Assembly: GCA_963805325.1 (NCBI GenBank)
Contig: CAWDTS010000015.1
Location: forward strand, 248,001 to 312,000
DNA from: DASWJZ01 sp963805325
GTDB lineage: Bacteria; Pseudomonadota; Alphaproteobacteria; Rhizobiales; Afifellaceae
Length of the DNA: 64,000 bases
Direction of reading: 5' to 3'
Of this stretch, positions 53,654 to 63,341 are shown piece after piece (position 1 is the stretch's first letter; each line of letters opens with the position of its first letter). A program made the translations under genes and the position numbers. The notes beneath the pieces are model-generated. The model was not told the origin of the DNA. It saw only the letters and a list, made by a program, of their open reading frames with translations, and ran no database searches.

Positions 53654-54448
53654 ATGAAATTGATCCGCGTTCTTTCGTTCGTTGTGCTGGCAGCAGGCGC
53701 GTTGGCAGTCGCCGTGCCCGCCCAGGCGCAGACGACGCTCGACAAGATCCTCAAAGACAAGAAAATCCGCATCACGGCGGAACTGACCTCGCCGCCGTTC
53801 GGCATCGTCGATAAGGACGGCAACCCGGATGGCTCGGAGATCGCAGTCTCGCGGCAGCTCGCTGCGGATCTCGGCGTCGATCTCGATCTGGTTCAGGTTA
53901 CGGCGCCGCAGCGCATCCCGGCGCTGCTAGCCGGGCGCGCCGACGTCGCCATCTCGTCACTGAGCATCACCGTCGATCGTGCGAAAACCGTGATGTTCGC
54001 CAACCCGCACGGCGCGCTCTCGATCGTCATCGCCGCGCCAGCCAGCCAGAGCATCTCCTCGCTGGCCGATCTCGCCGGCAAGCGCGTCGGTCTGACCCGC
54101 GCGACGCTGGAGGAGGCGACGGTTCCAAAGGCCGCCCCCGAAAGCGCGCAGATCGTCTTTTTCGACGACATCGCGGCAACCATCCAGGCGCTGTTGTCGG
54201 GCCAGATCGACTGCGCCGGCATGTCGGCTTTTGCCGCCAAGTCGATTGCCGACCGCAATCCCGACAAGCAGATCGAATCGAAGTTCACCGTCAAGACGGC
54301 CTACTACGCCGCCGCGGTCAGGCCGGATGAGCAGGCGCTGCTGCGCTTCCTCAACACCTGGGTCTTTCTGCGCACGCAGGATGGGACATTGGGCCAGATC
54401 TACGAGAAATATACGGGCGTGAAGCTGGTCCAGCTTCCGACGTTCTGA
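53654..54448 (+). CDS. Amino-acid-type ABC transporter substrate-binding protein (second system)
   Basis: About 264 residues from ATG 53654 with GGAGGAAAG upstream; the longer frame is not family-like. The signal peptide is MKLIRVLSFVVLAAGALAV to about residue 25 (PAQA). Family 3 features are KKIRITAELTSPPFGIVDK, SEIAVSRQLAADLGVDLD and GRADVAISSLSITVDRAKTV. It should bind a polar amino acid or similar anion. It leads a complete operon of two permeases and one ATPase, then a GMC oxidoreductase. A hairpin follows its stop at 54456-54484. Confidence 0.93.
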   Translation: MKLIRVLSFVVLAAGALAVAVPAQAQTTLDKILKDKKIRITAELTSPPFGIVDKDGNPDGSEIAVSRQLAADLGVDLDLVQVTAPQRIPALLAGRADVAISSLSITVDRAKTVMFANPHGALSIVIAAPASQSISSLADLAGKRVGLTRATLEEATVPKAAPESAQIVFFDDIAATIQALLSGQIDCAGMSAFAAKSIADRNPDKQIESKFTVKTAYYAAAVRPDEQALLRFLNTWVFLRTQDGTLGQIYEKYTGVKLVQLPTF

Positions 54449-54455
54449 TCTGAGG

Positions 54456-54484
54456 CGGGGCGCCGCGCACGGCCCGGCGCCCCG
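54456..54484 (+). terminator. Hairpin after second binding-protein gene
   Basis: CGGGGCGCC (54456-54464) pairs with GGCGCCCCG (54476-54484) across 11 bases. It is in the same position, after the binding-protein gene, as the stronger hairpin at 46250-46281. A role in stabilising the binding-protein message is plausible. Confidence 0.55.
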
Positions 54485-54496
54485 ACCGCCCCTCAT

Positions 54497-55174
54497 ATGG
54501 ATTACGTCTTTCAGTTCGGCGTCGTCACCGACCACGCCCAGGAGCTGCTGACCGGCACGTTCGACACGCTGTGGCTGACGGCGGCTGGAACGGTGGGCGG
54601 TTTCGCCCTCGCCGTCATCTGTGCCTTCCTGCGCACGGCCGGGCCGCGTCCGGTCCGCTTGCTGGTCAGAACCTATGTGGAGATCATCAGGAACACGCCC
54701 TTCCTGGTGCAGCTCTTCCTGATCTACTTCTCGCTTCCGGCGATCGGCATCCGGCTGCTGGCGGACCAGGCGGCGGTCCTCGGTTTGTCGATCAGCTTCG
54801 GCGGCTATGCCACAGAGATCCTGAGGTCAGGTATCGAAGCCGTGCCGAAAGGGCAGATCGAGGCGGGTCGCGCGCTCGGCCTGCATCGGGGCCACGTCTT
54901 TCGCTTCGTCATCCTCTATCAGGCAATCAGGATCGCCTATCCGGCTCTGGCGAGCCAGGTCATCATCCTGCTGCTTGGATCGAGCATCGTCTCGGCGATC
55001 TCGGCGACCGAGCTGACCGGCATCACCAATTCGCTGCAGTCACAAACATTCCGCGCGTTTGAATTCTATTTCGCCGCGGCGGCGATCTACCTAGCGCTGG
55101 CCTTCGGCGTGAAGCTCCTGCTCGGCGGCCTCTACTGGGTGGTCTTCGTCCGCGCAAAGCGAGGTGTGCAATGA
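54497..55174 (+). CDS. Amino-acid ABC transporter permease (second system, first subunit)
   Basis: A 225-residue HisMQ-type permease with five predicted helices. The motif TYVEIIRNTPFLVQLFLIYF is characteristic of the family, and the EAA loop for ATPase contact is SGIEAVPKGQIEAGRALGL. It pairs with the next permease, whose ATG overlaps this stop by four bases. Together with the binding protein and ATPase it forms a complete importer. Confidence 0.93.
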   Translation: MDYVFQFGVVTDHAQELLTGTFDTLWLTAAGTVGGFALAVICAFLRTAGPRPVRLLVRTYVEIIRNTPFLVQLFLIYFSLPAIGIRLLADQAAVLGLSISFGGYATEILRSGIEAVPKGQIEAGRALGLHRGHVFRFVILYQAIRIAYPALASQVIILLLGSSIVSAISATELTGITNSLQSQTFRAFEFYFAAAAIYLALAFGVKLLLGGLYWVVFVRAKRGVQ

Positions 55175-55839
55175 GGACGTTCGGTTGGCACGAGCTGGAA
55201 TACGTCGTGGCGGCGATGCGCTGGACGTTACTCCTCTCCGCCGTCGCTTTCACCGGCGGCATGCTCGCGGGCTTCCTGATCGCTCTTGCCCGCATCAACC
55301 CGTTCGTGCCGCTGCGTGAGCTCGCGAGGCTCTATATCCTTGTGTTTCAGGGCACGCCCGTACTGATCCAGCTCTTCATCGCGTATTACGGGTTCGCTGT
55401 ACTCTTCGACCTTCAGATCGAGGCGTGGACGGCCGTGAGTCTCGCCTTCACCGCCTACGCGGCCGCCTTTTTGGGCGAAATCTGGCGCGGCGCCATCGAA
55501 GCCGTACCGCGCCAGCAATGGGAATCGGCGGAATGCCTGTCGCTCGGCTATTTCGCGCAGTTGCGTTACGTGATCCTGCCGCAGGCGCTGCGCATCTCCA
55601 TCCCGCCGACCGTCGGGTTTCTCGTTCAGCTCATCAAGGGCACGTCGGTCGCCTCGATCATCGGCTTTGTCGAACTGACACGCGCCGGTCAGCTCATGAC
55701 CAACGTCACCTTTGAGCCCATGGTGGTCTACCCGCTCGTAGCCGCCCTCTATTTCATCCTCTGCTGGCCGCTCTCGCTGTTCAGCCAGTTCCTGGAAAGA
55801 CGGTTCGATGTCACTCGTGGCCTTACGCAAGGTCTCTAA
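55171..55839 (+). CDS. Amino-acid ABC transporter permease (second system, second subunit)
   Basis: A 222-residue HisMQ-type permease. The family segment is LYILVFQGTPVLIQLFIAYY, and the EAA loop reads RGAIEAVPRQQWESAECLSL. Translation is coupled to both neighbours: it overlaps the previous gene by four bases and the ATPase gene by 32 bases. Five helices are predicted. It likely forms a heterodimer with the first permease. Confidence 0.93.
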   Translation: MRTFGWHELEYVVAAMRWTLLLSAVAFTGGMLAGFLIALARINPFVPLRELARLYILVFQGTPVLIQLFIAYYGFAVLFDLQIEAWTAVSLAFTAYAAAFLGEIWRGAIEAVPRQQWESAECLSLGYFAQLRYVILPQALRISIPPTVGFLVQLIKGTSVASIIGFVELTRAGQLMTNVTFEPMVVYPLVAALYFILCWPLSLFSQFLERRFDVTRGLTQGL

Positions 55840-56539
55840 GAAGTTCGGTTCCCACACCGTACTCGATCAGGTCGATCTCGACGTCGAGCCGGGCGATGTC
55901 GTGGCCATCATCGGACGCAGCGGCTCGGGAAAGAGCACGCTTCTGCGCGTCATCAACGGTCTTGAGTCGATCGACGGCGGGACGATCACCGTTGCCGGAC
56001 AGCAGGTGTCGCAGCGGCGGCGCGATCTCAGGCGGCTGCATCGCAGCGTCGGCATCGTCTTTCAAAGCTACAATCTCTTTCCCCATCTGAGCGTCGAGCG
56101 GAACATCACACTTGGACCGACGGTCGGGAAAGGCGTTTCCGCATTAGAGGCGGCGCGGATCGCGCGCGAGGTTCTGGCCTCGGTCGGGCTTGCGGACAAG
56201 CTCAAGGAATACCCTTCCCGGCTTTCCGGCGGACAGCAGCAGAGGGCGGCCATCGCCAGGGCGCTCGCCATGCAGCCGGCGCTGCTTCTCTTCGACGAGA
56301 TCACCTCGGCGCTGGACCCCGAACTAACCTACGAGGTGGTGCGCGTGCTGCAGCAGCTCGCGCACGATGGACGGACGATGATCCTCATAACGCACGAGAT
56401 GGGCGCTGCGCGCTCCGCCTCGCGCGTGCTTTTCATGCACCAGGCGCGGATCTGGGAAGACGGGACGCCGGAGCGCGTCTTCGACGATCCCCAGACGCCG
56501 GAGCTGAAGGCGTTCCTCGCTGCGATCATCCGCCACTAG
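55808..56539 (+). CDS. Amino-acid ABC transporter ATP-binding protein (second system)
   Basis: A 243-residue ATPase starting inside the second permease gene. Walker A is IGRSGSGKSTLLRV, signature LSGGQQQRAAIARA, Walker B LLLFDEITSALD, and switch region LITHEMGAARS. The Walker B region reads DEIT rather than the common DEPT, a conservative change. It completes the second importer. The GMC oxidoreductase gene begins 11 bases later, so the importer and the oxidase are probably expressed together. Confidence 0.95.
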   Translation: MSLVALRKVSKKFGSHTVLDQVDLDVEPGDVVAIIGRSGSGKSTLLRVINGLESIDGGTITVAGQQVSQRRRDLRRLHRSVGIVFQSYNLFPHLSVERNITLGPTVGKGVSALEAARIAREVLASVGLADKLKEYPSRLSGGQQQRAAIARALAMQPALLLFDEITSALDPELTYEVVRVLQQLAHDGRTMILITHEMGAARSASRVLFMHQARIWEDGTPERVFDDPQTPELKAFLAAIIRH

Positions 56540-56550
56540 GGGAGGCGTCA

Positions 56551-58075
56551 GTGAGCGACGACGCGAAGCAGCACTACGACTTGGTGGTCGTCGGCGCCGG
56601 CGCCAGCGGCGGCGTCATCGCGGCGCGGCTGAGCGAAGATCCGCAGCGGCAGGTCCTCCTGCTCGATGCGGGACCGGACTTTCCCGACGAGGCCAAAATA
56701 TTGCCGCTGTTCGCGGTGAGCGGCGAGCACAGTTGGCGTGTCTCTGGGCTGCCTGAGTTCGATTGGGAATTCTACGATCGCGACAGGGCTGGCAGACGCG
56801 GTGGCCGGCCGATCCGCCTCCCCCGCGGTCGCCTCGTCGGCGGCAGCTCAATGGTGAACTCGACGATCGCGGTGCGGCCGGCGCCGTTCGACTTCGACCG
56901 CTGGGCCAACCTCGGCTGTTCCGGTTGGGATTGGCAAAGCGTCATCCCCTATTTCATCAGGATCGAAACCGACCGAGACTTCGGAGCCGAACCAGACCAC
57001 GGCAAGGACGGGCCGATCGTCATCCAGCGCTATCGGCCGGCGAGCTGGGCACCGGTCAATGCCGTCTTCGCCGAAGCCTGCGATGCGCTCGGAATCACCC
57101 ATGCGCCGGACCTGAACGGCTCCGACGGCCATGCCGGCGTATTCGGGCCGTTTCCCGCACAACCGCTACAAGGAAGAGCGGCTCGGCACGCTCGTCACCT
57201 ACATCCGCGCCGCGAGAGAGCGCCCGAACCTGACGATCCGCGGATCCCACCTCGTCGACAGGGTCGTCTTCTCAAAGGGCCGCGCGACCGGCGCCACCTG
57301 GCTCGGGCCGGACGGCGAAGGCATGGTCTCGGCAGACACAGTCGTGCTCGCTGCGGGCGTTTACAATACCCCGGCAATCCTGCAGCGCTCGGGCGTTGGA
57401 CCGGCGAGTCTGCTTAAAGCGCTCGGCATTCCGACGGTGATCGACGCACCGCAGGTCGGTCAAAACCTTCGCGACCATCCCGGCTGCGCCTTTTTGTTCA
57501 AGGCGGACGGAATCTCGGCGACGACGGGCCGCTTCTTCTCCGTCAACTGGCGCGGTCAGGCCGCCGACGACGGCGAGCCTTGGTGGCAGACGCACCCCTT
57601 CCCAGTCGACGAGGAAGAAGGGATATCGGGCCTCTTCACCTATCTCTGCCGCCAGCATTCGTCGGGAAACGTGCGCCTCGTGAGCACCGACCCGCGCGTC
57701 GCGCCCGAGATCGACCACGATTACCTCGCGGCGTCAGAAGACACCGCGCACTTCGCCGATGCGCTCGAAGCGAGCCGCGCGCTCCTCGCGACTGCGCCCT
57801 TCGTGGCATGCGGCGCGCGGCTGATCGACCCGGTCGCCGACCTGCCGGCCTACCTTTCATCCAATCTCGTGACGGCCCACCACCAGAGCAGCACCTGCGC
57901 GATGGGACCCGATCCCGCCAGCGCCGTGGTCAATACACGGCTGGCGGTCCACGGGATCGACGGCCTGATGGTGGCAGATTCGAGCGTCTTCCCCGACACC
58001 GTCATGCACAACACCAATCTCGCCTGCTACGTGATCGGCGAGATCGCCGCCGACATCATCCGCGGGCGGCGGTGA
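56551..58075 (+). pseudogene. GMC-family oxidoreductase, frameshifted (+1 at about 57155)
   Basis: With one base removed the product is about 507 residues, normal for GMC enzymes. The start is GTG 56551 behind GGGGAGG. The FAD motif is VVVGAGASGGVIAARLSEDP, and the second GMC signature is AAGVYNTPAILQRSGVGP. The active site shows His in TAHHQSSTCAMG and the His/Asn pair in VMHNTNLACY. The break is in a CCC run at 57154-57156, where GPFPHNRYKEERL should be continuous. Family members oxidise alcohols (choline, sugars, pyridoxine). Its position in an importer operon suggests an alcohol or sugar-like substrate; this is inference. Confidence 0.85.
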
Positions 58076-58084
58076 GCGGCGTCT

Positions 58085-58999
58085 TCAGTCGCGCCCTGCG
58101 ATCTTCGTGCCGTTCAGTTCCGCAAGCACGCCCGGCAGCGCGGGCAGGAAGACGTCGGCCTTGCCCTGGTTGAGAGCCAGCCTAAGCGTCTGATTGACGG
58201 CCTGAGCGATGAACACCGCCATGCCCGCGCCTTCCGCCAGCCGGCCATAGGTGCGTACGTCCTTGGCGGCAATCCGCAGCGGCCCCCGCAGGTGGCTATC
58301 ATCGCCGCTCCGAATCCAGGGCTCCATCATGCGCCACATGCGACCGTCCGCACCGCCGGCCGAGAGCACGTCGGCTAGAGCGTCGAGATTCACGCCGACC
58401 TTCGCCGCCGTCGCAAAGCCCTCGGCGAAGAGCGACGCCATGCCGATCGTGATGGAGTTGTTGACGAGTTTGCACGTCGTTCCGGCGCCAAGCGGCCCGC
58501 AGTGAACGATCGTGTCCGCATAGCATTCCATCACAGGCCGGACGCGCGCCAGCACCTCCGCGTCACCGCCGACATAGGTGCTGAGCTTCCCCTGCTCTGC
58601 CTCCTTCGGCGTGCGCCCGAGAGCTGCGTCGAGCATTGCCGCACCAAGTCCTTCGACCTCGGCGCCGATCTTGCGCGTCACGGCCGGATCGGACGTGGTT
58701 GTATCGATGAGCACCGCGCCTTTCGCCAATCCGGCAAGGACGCCCTTCTCGCCATAGACGGTCACTTCCACCTCGACCGATGACGGCAGGCACAGGATGA
58801 CGACATCGCTTTCCGCGGCGAGCGCCGCCGGGTCCGTCGCTTCGCGCGCCCCGCGCCGGACGAGGTCATCGACCGGCTCGCGATTGCGGTTGCCAAGAAT
58901 CGTCAGCGGATGGCCACCCTTCTCGAGAATGCTTTTGGCCGCGCCGTGCCCCATGAGGCCGACACCGATGAATCCGACTTTCACTTTGCTCTTGGTCAT
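58085..58999 (-). CDS. NAD(P)-dependent beta-hydroxyacid dehydrogenase
   Basis: A 304-residue enzyme of the 3-hydroxyisobutyrate dehydrogenase family. The cofactor motif is VGFIGVGLMGHGAAKSIL at the N-terminus. The catalytic Lys is in GTTCKLVNNSITIG near residue 175, and LIDTTTSDPAVTRKI is the second family segment. It oxidises a 3-hydroxy acid such as hydroxyisobutyrate, glycerate-derived acids or a tetronate (LtnD-like); the substrate is not known. It is convergent with the GMC gene. Upstream on the same strand lie the sugar-type ABC genes, after 90 bases. Confidence 0.9.
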   Translation of the reverse strand: MTKSKVKVGFIGVGLMGHGAAKSILEKGGHPLTILGNRNREPVDDLVRRGAREATDPAALAAESDVVILCLPSSVEVEVTVYGEKGVLAGLAKGAVLIDTTTSDPAVTRKIGAEVEGLGAAMLDAALGRTPKEAEQGKLSTYVGGDAEVLARVRPVMECYADTIVHCGPLGAGTTCKLVNNSITIGMASLFAEGFATAAKVGVNLDALADVLSAGGADGRMWRMMEPWIRSGDDSHLRGPLRIAAKDVRTYGRLAEGAGMAVFIAQAVNQTLRLALNQGKADVFLPALPGVLAELNGTKIAGRD

Positions 59000-59089
59000 T
59001 CTCGAAAAGCTCCACTTGGCATTCGAAGGAAGAAGGGCGTTCGGCGGCCCCTGTCGGGACGTCGCCTTTGCCCTTCGCGAAAATTCTGG

Positions 59090-59859
<770 letters not shown>

Positions 59860-59863
<4 letters not shown>

Positions 59864-61083
59864 GTCGAATGCCTTCGCCGGTAGCTCATGTCGATCCAGA
59901 CGGCGAGGATGAGCACGAGCGCCAACGCCATCTTCTGCAACGGCGTTGGAACGCCCATGAGGATCATGCCGCTTTCCAGGCTCTGCATGATCAGCGCTCC
60001 GAGAATGCCGCCATAGATCGTTCCGACGCCGCCCGCCAGCGACGTGCCGCCGACAACCGCCGCGGCGATGACGTTGAGTTCGCTCATCGTGCCGGTGACG
60101 CTTGCCCCGGCGTTCAGCCTTGCCGTGACCACGATCGAAGCAAGTCCGCAAAGGACACCCATCACCACGAAGACGAGCAGCGTCACGCGACGCGTGTCGA
60201 TGCCGGCGAGCTCAGCGCTTTCCGGATTGCCTCCGACGGAAAACACGTGCCGTCCGAACGTGTGCTTGCGCGCGATCACCGACATCACCAGCGTCACGGC
60301 AATGAGGATGAGCACGGGGATCGCGATCCCCATCGGGATGTTCGTGCCGGGCTGCTGATATCCGTTCATGATCATGACGAAGCCGACGATCACCGCCGTC
60401 CAGACGGCGACGAACAGCCCGTCGAACATTGCGGGACGCAAGCCGACACCATGGACGCGTCGGCGCTGGCGCCCGCGCCACACGACGAATGCGACGCCGG
60501 CGATTGCGGCGAGGCCGACGATCCAGCTCCAGAAGCCACCGATCGTTCCGTGTAGCCCGCCGCCGAGCAGCTGAAAGGTCTCGTTGAGCGGCGAGATCGT
60601 CTGTCCCAGATTGATCTGGTAGGCGGCGTTGCGGAAGAAGAGCAGCCCGCCAAGGGTCACGACGAAGGACGGGATGCCGGCATAGGCCGTCAGCGCGCCC
60701 TGTATCAGCCCGATCAGCCCGCCGAGAGCGAGCATCGCAAGGCAGGTCAGCCACCACGTCTCGGCGCCGCCGACCGGCAGGTAGGAGGTCTGCATCAGCG
60801 CGCCGAACACGCCGATGAAACCGATCTGCGAGCCGACGGAGAGATCGATCTGCCGCGCAACGATCACCAGCACCATGCCGCATGTCATGATGCCGACCAC
60901 CGCCACCTGAACCGATAGGTTGAACAGGTTTCGCGGGGTCAGGAAGACGCCGTCGGTGAGGATGCCGAAGCCCAGCCAGATAAGGCCGAGCACGCCGAGC
61001 AACGCCAGCAGCCGGGCATCGAGCCCGGCTGCATTTGCAAGCCTCCGCGCCAGGGGGCTGGCTGGGAGGGCAGCGTCGGCCAT
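59860..61083 (-). CDS. Sugar-type ABC transporter permease (XylH-like)
   Basis: A 407-residue permease with about ten hydrophobic segments, of the BPD_transp_2 (CUT2) type. The N-terminal helix LLALLGVLGLIWLGFGI and the late segment LNVIAAAVVGGTSLAGGVGT are family signatures. The size is that of XylH-like proteins, longer than RbsC. The stop overlaps the ATPase start by four bases. With the binding protein it forms a sugar, polyol or sugar-acid importer. Confidence 0.9.
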
Positions 61084-61098
61084 CAGGGAAGCGCCGTT

Positions 61099-62166
61099 TT
61101 ACTGGCAGGCCGCGGGCGCGTTGCTCGTCACTCCGTCACAGAGCTCGGATTTTGAGATCCAGTTCGCGTCCACGACCTCGTTGAGGTTGTCACGCGTGAT
61201 GGCGATCGGATTCAGCAAGAGCGCCGGCTGATCCTTGCCGCTTTCCGTCACGAAGGTCGTCGCCCCGGAGACCTCGCTTGGCTTTTTGCCGGAGGCGAGC
61301 TCGATCGCAGCCTTCGCCGCGGCCGCGCCGAGCAGCATGGAGTTCTTCCAGATCGACACGGTCTGCTGACCCTTGGCAATGCGGTTGAGCGCGGCCTTGT
61401 CGCCGTCCTGTCCGGACAGCGGAATGCCGAGCATCGACTGCGAGGCGAGCGCCGCGGCGACACCGCCAGCCATGCCGTCGTTCATCGCCAGCACGGCATC
61501 GACCTTGTTATTCTGCTGCGTGAGAATCTGCTCCATCGTCGACTGGGCAAGGTCGGGCTTCCAATCCTGGATGTTCTGCTGGGCCACGATCTTGATCGCT
61601 CCCTTGTCGATCAGCGGCTGCAGCACCTGCATCTGACCTTCGCGAAAAATCTTGACGATCGGATGAGACGCATCGCCTTCGATCAGCACCCAGTTGCCGT
61701 CAGCCTTCACTTTCACCATCGCGGCCGCCATCAGATGGCCGACGGCGACGTTGTCAAAGCTCGCGAACAACGCGTCCGGCGAATCGATCGGCGCGTCGTA
61801 TGCGATAACGGGAATGCCCGCGCTCTTGGCCGCGTCGAGCGCCGGCAAGATCGCCTTGGAATCCTGAGCGAGGATGATCAGCACGTCGCAATGCGACGCG
61901 ATGAGATTCTCGACGTCGGTCAGCTGCTTCTGCGGATCGGACTGCGCGTCCGCGCTGGCATAGGTGTAGCCGGCCGGATCGAGAACCGATTTGATGCCGG
62001 CTTCGTCGATCCGCCAGCGCTCCTCCTGGAAGTGCCGCCAGCTGACGCATATCCGCTTGCCGTCCGCGGCGGCAGCGGGGGTCGCCACGCCGAAGCTCCC
62101 CACAGCGATCACAACGGCCGCAGCGCAAGCCGCTGTCATCGCGCCAAACATGCGACTGAACCTCAT
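61099..62166 (-). CDS. Sugar-type ABC transporter substrate-binding protein
   Basis: A 355-residue periplasmic protein with a signal peptide to about residue 34 (VGSFGVATPAAAA). The Peripla_BP_4 type fold is shown by VENLIASHCDVLIILAQDSK, GIPVIAYDAPIDSPDALF and ALNRIAKGQQTVSIWKNSM. It resembles binding proteins for xylose, ribose or rhizopine-like sugars. It has GGAGGAAGAG upstream. The DeoR gene lies upstream, divided from it by a hairpin at 62266-62294. Confidence 0.92.
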   Translation of the reverse strand: MRFSRMFGAMTAACAAAVVIAVGSFGVATPAAAADGKRICVSWRHFQEERWRIDEAGIKSVLDPAGYTYASADAQSDPQKQLTDVENLIASHCDVLIILAQDSKAILPALDAAKSAGIPVIAYDAPIDSPDALFASFDNVAVGHLMAAAMVKVKADGNWVLIEGDASHPIVKIFREGQMQVLQPLIDKGAIKIVAQQNIQDWKPDLAQSTMEQILTQQNNKVDAVLAMNDGMAGGVAAALASQSMLGIPLSGQDGDKAALNRIAKGQQTVSIWKNSMLLGAAAAKAAIELASGKKPSEVSGATTFVTESGKDQPALLLNPIAITRDNLNEVVDANWISKSELCDGVTSNAPAACQ

Positions 62167-62265
62167 CGTCTCTTCCTCCGGTTCTTCTGCCGTGACGTGC
62201 GTGCACGGCTACGCGGCCACTATTGGCACATTTTGAACAGGAATGAAACATGATGATAGATCAGG

Positions 62266-62294
62266 GCGGGCCTGCCGACGCAGCGCAGGCCCGC
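62266..62294 (-). terminator. Hairpin after DeoR gene
   Basis: GCGGGCCTGC (62266-62275) pairs perfectly with GCAGGCCCGC (62285-62294) across nine bases, starting 10 bases past the DeoR stop on the minus strand. A T-run is lacking. It probably terminates or limits transcription from deoR into the transporter operon. Confidence 0.55.
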
Positions 62295-62303
62295 TGCCTC
62301 GGC

Positions 62304-63098
62304 CTAGGAGCGGGCCGGCGCGTCGTCCACGTCGACCACGATGACCTCGACCCCGGCGTCCGCCAGGGCCTGCTCCTGCGACGCTTCGATGCCGGAGTCG
62401 GTAATGATGGTGTTGATCTCGCTGACGCTCGCCACGTCGCAGAACGCCGGGTGACCGAACTTCGACGAATCGGCGAGCACGACAACCCGGGACGAATTGG
62501 CGATCATACGCCGCTTCATGGCCGCCAGGTCGATCGACGTCTCGGAAAGGCGTTCGCCGTAGAGCGAATGGATGCCGATAAGCGCGATGTCGACGTGGAT
62601 CGAGCTCAGGAACGACAGACCGGGATCGCCGATCAGAGTGAGCGAGCCATAGCGGTTCGTGCCGCCGAGCACGACGACGTGCAGCGCATCGGATTCGGCG
62701 AGCACAGCGGCTGTCCCGATGTCGTTGGTGCAGGCAGTGAGGCGTATCTTGCGTGCGACGACGGCTTTTGCTGCCTCCAGCACGGTTGAACTCAAGTCGA
62801 AGATGATGCTCTGCCCCGCCTCAAGCAGCTCGACGGCCCGAGCGCCGATCGCCGCCTTTGCGCCGGAGGCGATCCTGGCGCTGATCTCGCGTCGCGGCTC
62901 GAAGGTCGTCGCCGTGCGCTCGAGCAGCATCGCGCCGCCGTGGCTGCGGGTGATATATCCGCCGTCGGTGAGGAAATCGAGGTCGCGCCGGATGGTCGAC
63001 GACGAAACGCCGATGGTCTGCGCGAGCGAGACGATCGACGCACCCCCGTGGCGGCGCAGATGCTCCAGCACCAATGCGCGGCGCTGCGCTGCGATCAT
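62304..63098 (-). CDS. DeoR-family transcriptional regulator
   Basis: About 264 residues. I choose ATG 63098 (MIAAQRRALV), with CAGAGGG about eight bases upstream; an ATG at 63128 is possible. The helix-turn-helix is SIVSLAQTIGVSSSTIRRDL followed by the wing YITRSHGGAML. The effector domain has IIFDLSSTVLEAA and the sugar-phosphate loop VVLGGTNRYG. The C-terminal VVLADSSKFGHPAF is characteristic. DeoR proteins respond to phosphorylated sugars. It lies between the sugar-type ABC genes and the four-carbon-acid-sugar kinase and most likely controls both. Confidence 0.93.
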   Translation of the reverse strand: MIAAQRRALVLEHLRRHGGASIVSLAQTIGVSSSTIRRDLDFLTDGGYITRSHGGAMLLERTATTFEPRREISARIASGAKAAIGARAVELLEAGQSIIFDLSSTVLEAAKAVVARKIRLTACTNDIGTAAVLAESDALHVVVLGGTNRYGSLTLIGDPGLSFLSSIHVDIALIGIHSLYGERLSETSIDLAAMKRRMIANSSRVVVLADSSKFGHPAFCDVASVSEINTIITDSGIEASQEQALADAGVEVIVVDVDDAPARS

Positions 63099-63341
63099 CG
63101 AGGAACCCTCTGGGACGGGCATGGCCATTCTTGAACTGCTCGGTCTGCCGCGCGAGACACTGGCTGCGGCTCAATTGCATAGCTTTTGCGAAATCTGCAA
63201 GCAGCGGTCGTCCGCGCGGCCGGACAAACTTGCGTCAGGGTCTAGCAATCTGTATCAGAATATTCCAAGAATGATTTTCCATCCGTCTGGCAGGCGTGCG
63301 GCAAGCGCGAAGAACGGTCGGTTGGGAGGGAGTGAGCCCGC
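63099..63341. promoter_or_regulatory. Divergent promoter region of deoR and the kinase gene
   Basis: These 243 bases contain TTGC-GAAATCT-GCAA (63186-63200) and the palindrome GAATATTC (63258-63265), both candidates for DeoR binding. The right end has GGAGGG at 63325-63330, a ribosome site for the kinase. No other gene is supported. Confidence 0.4.

Noticed and set aside
62223..62237. Sigma-54-like TTGGCAC...TTGAA
   Set aside because: The -12 element lacks GC, the orientation faces no gene start, and the SBP gene is on the other strand.
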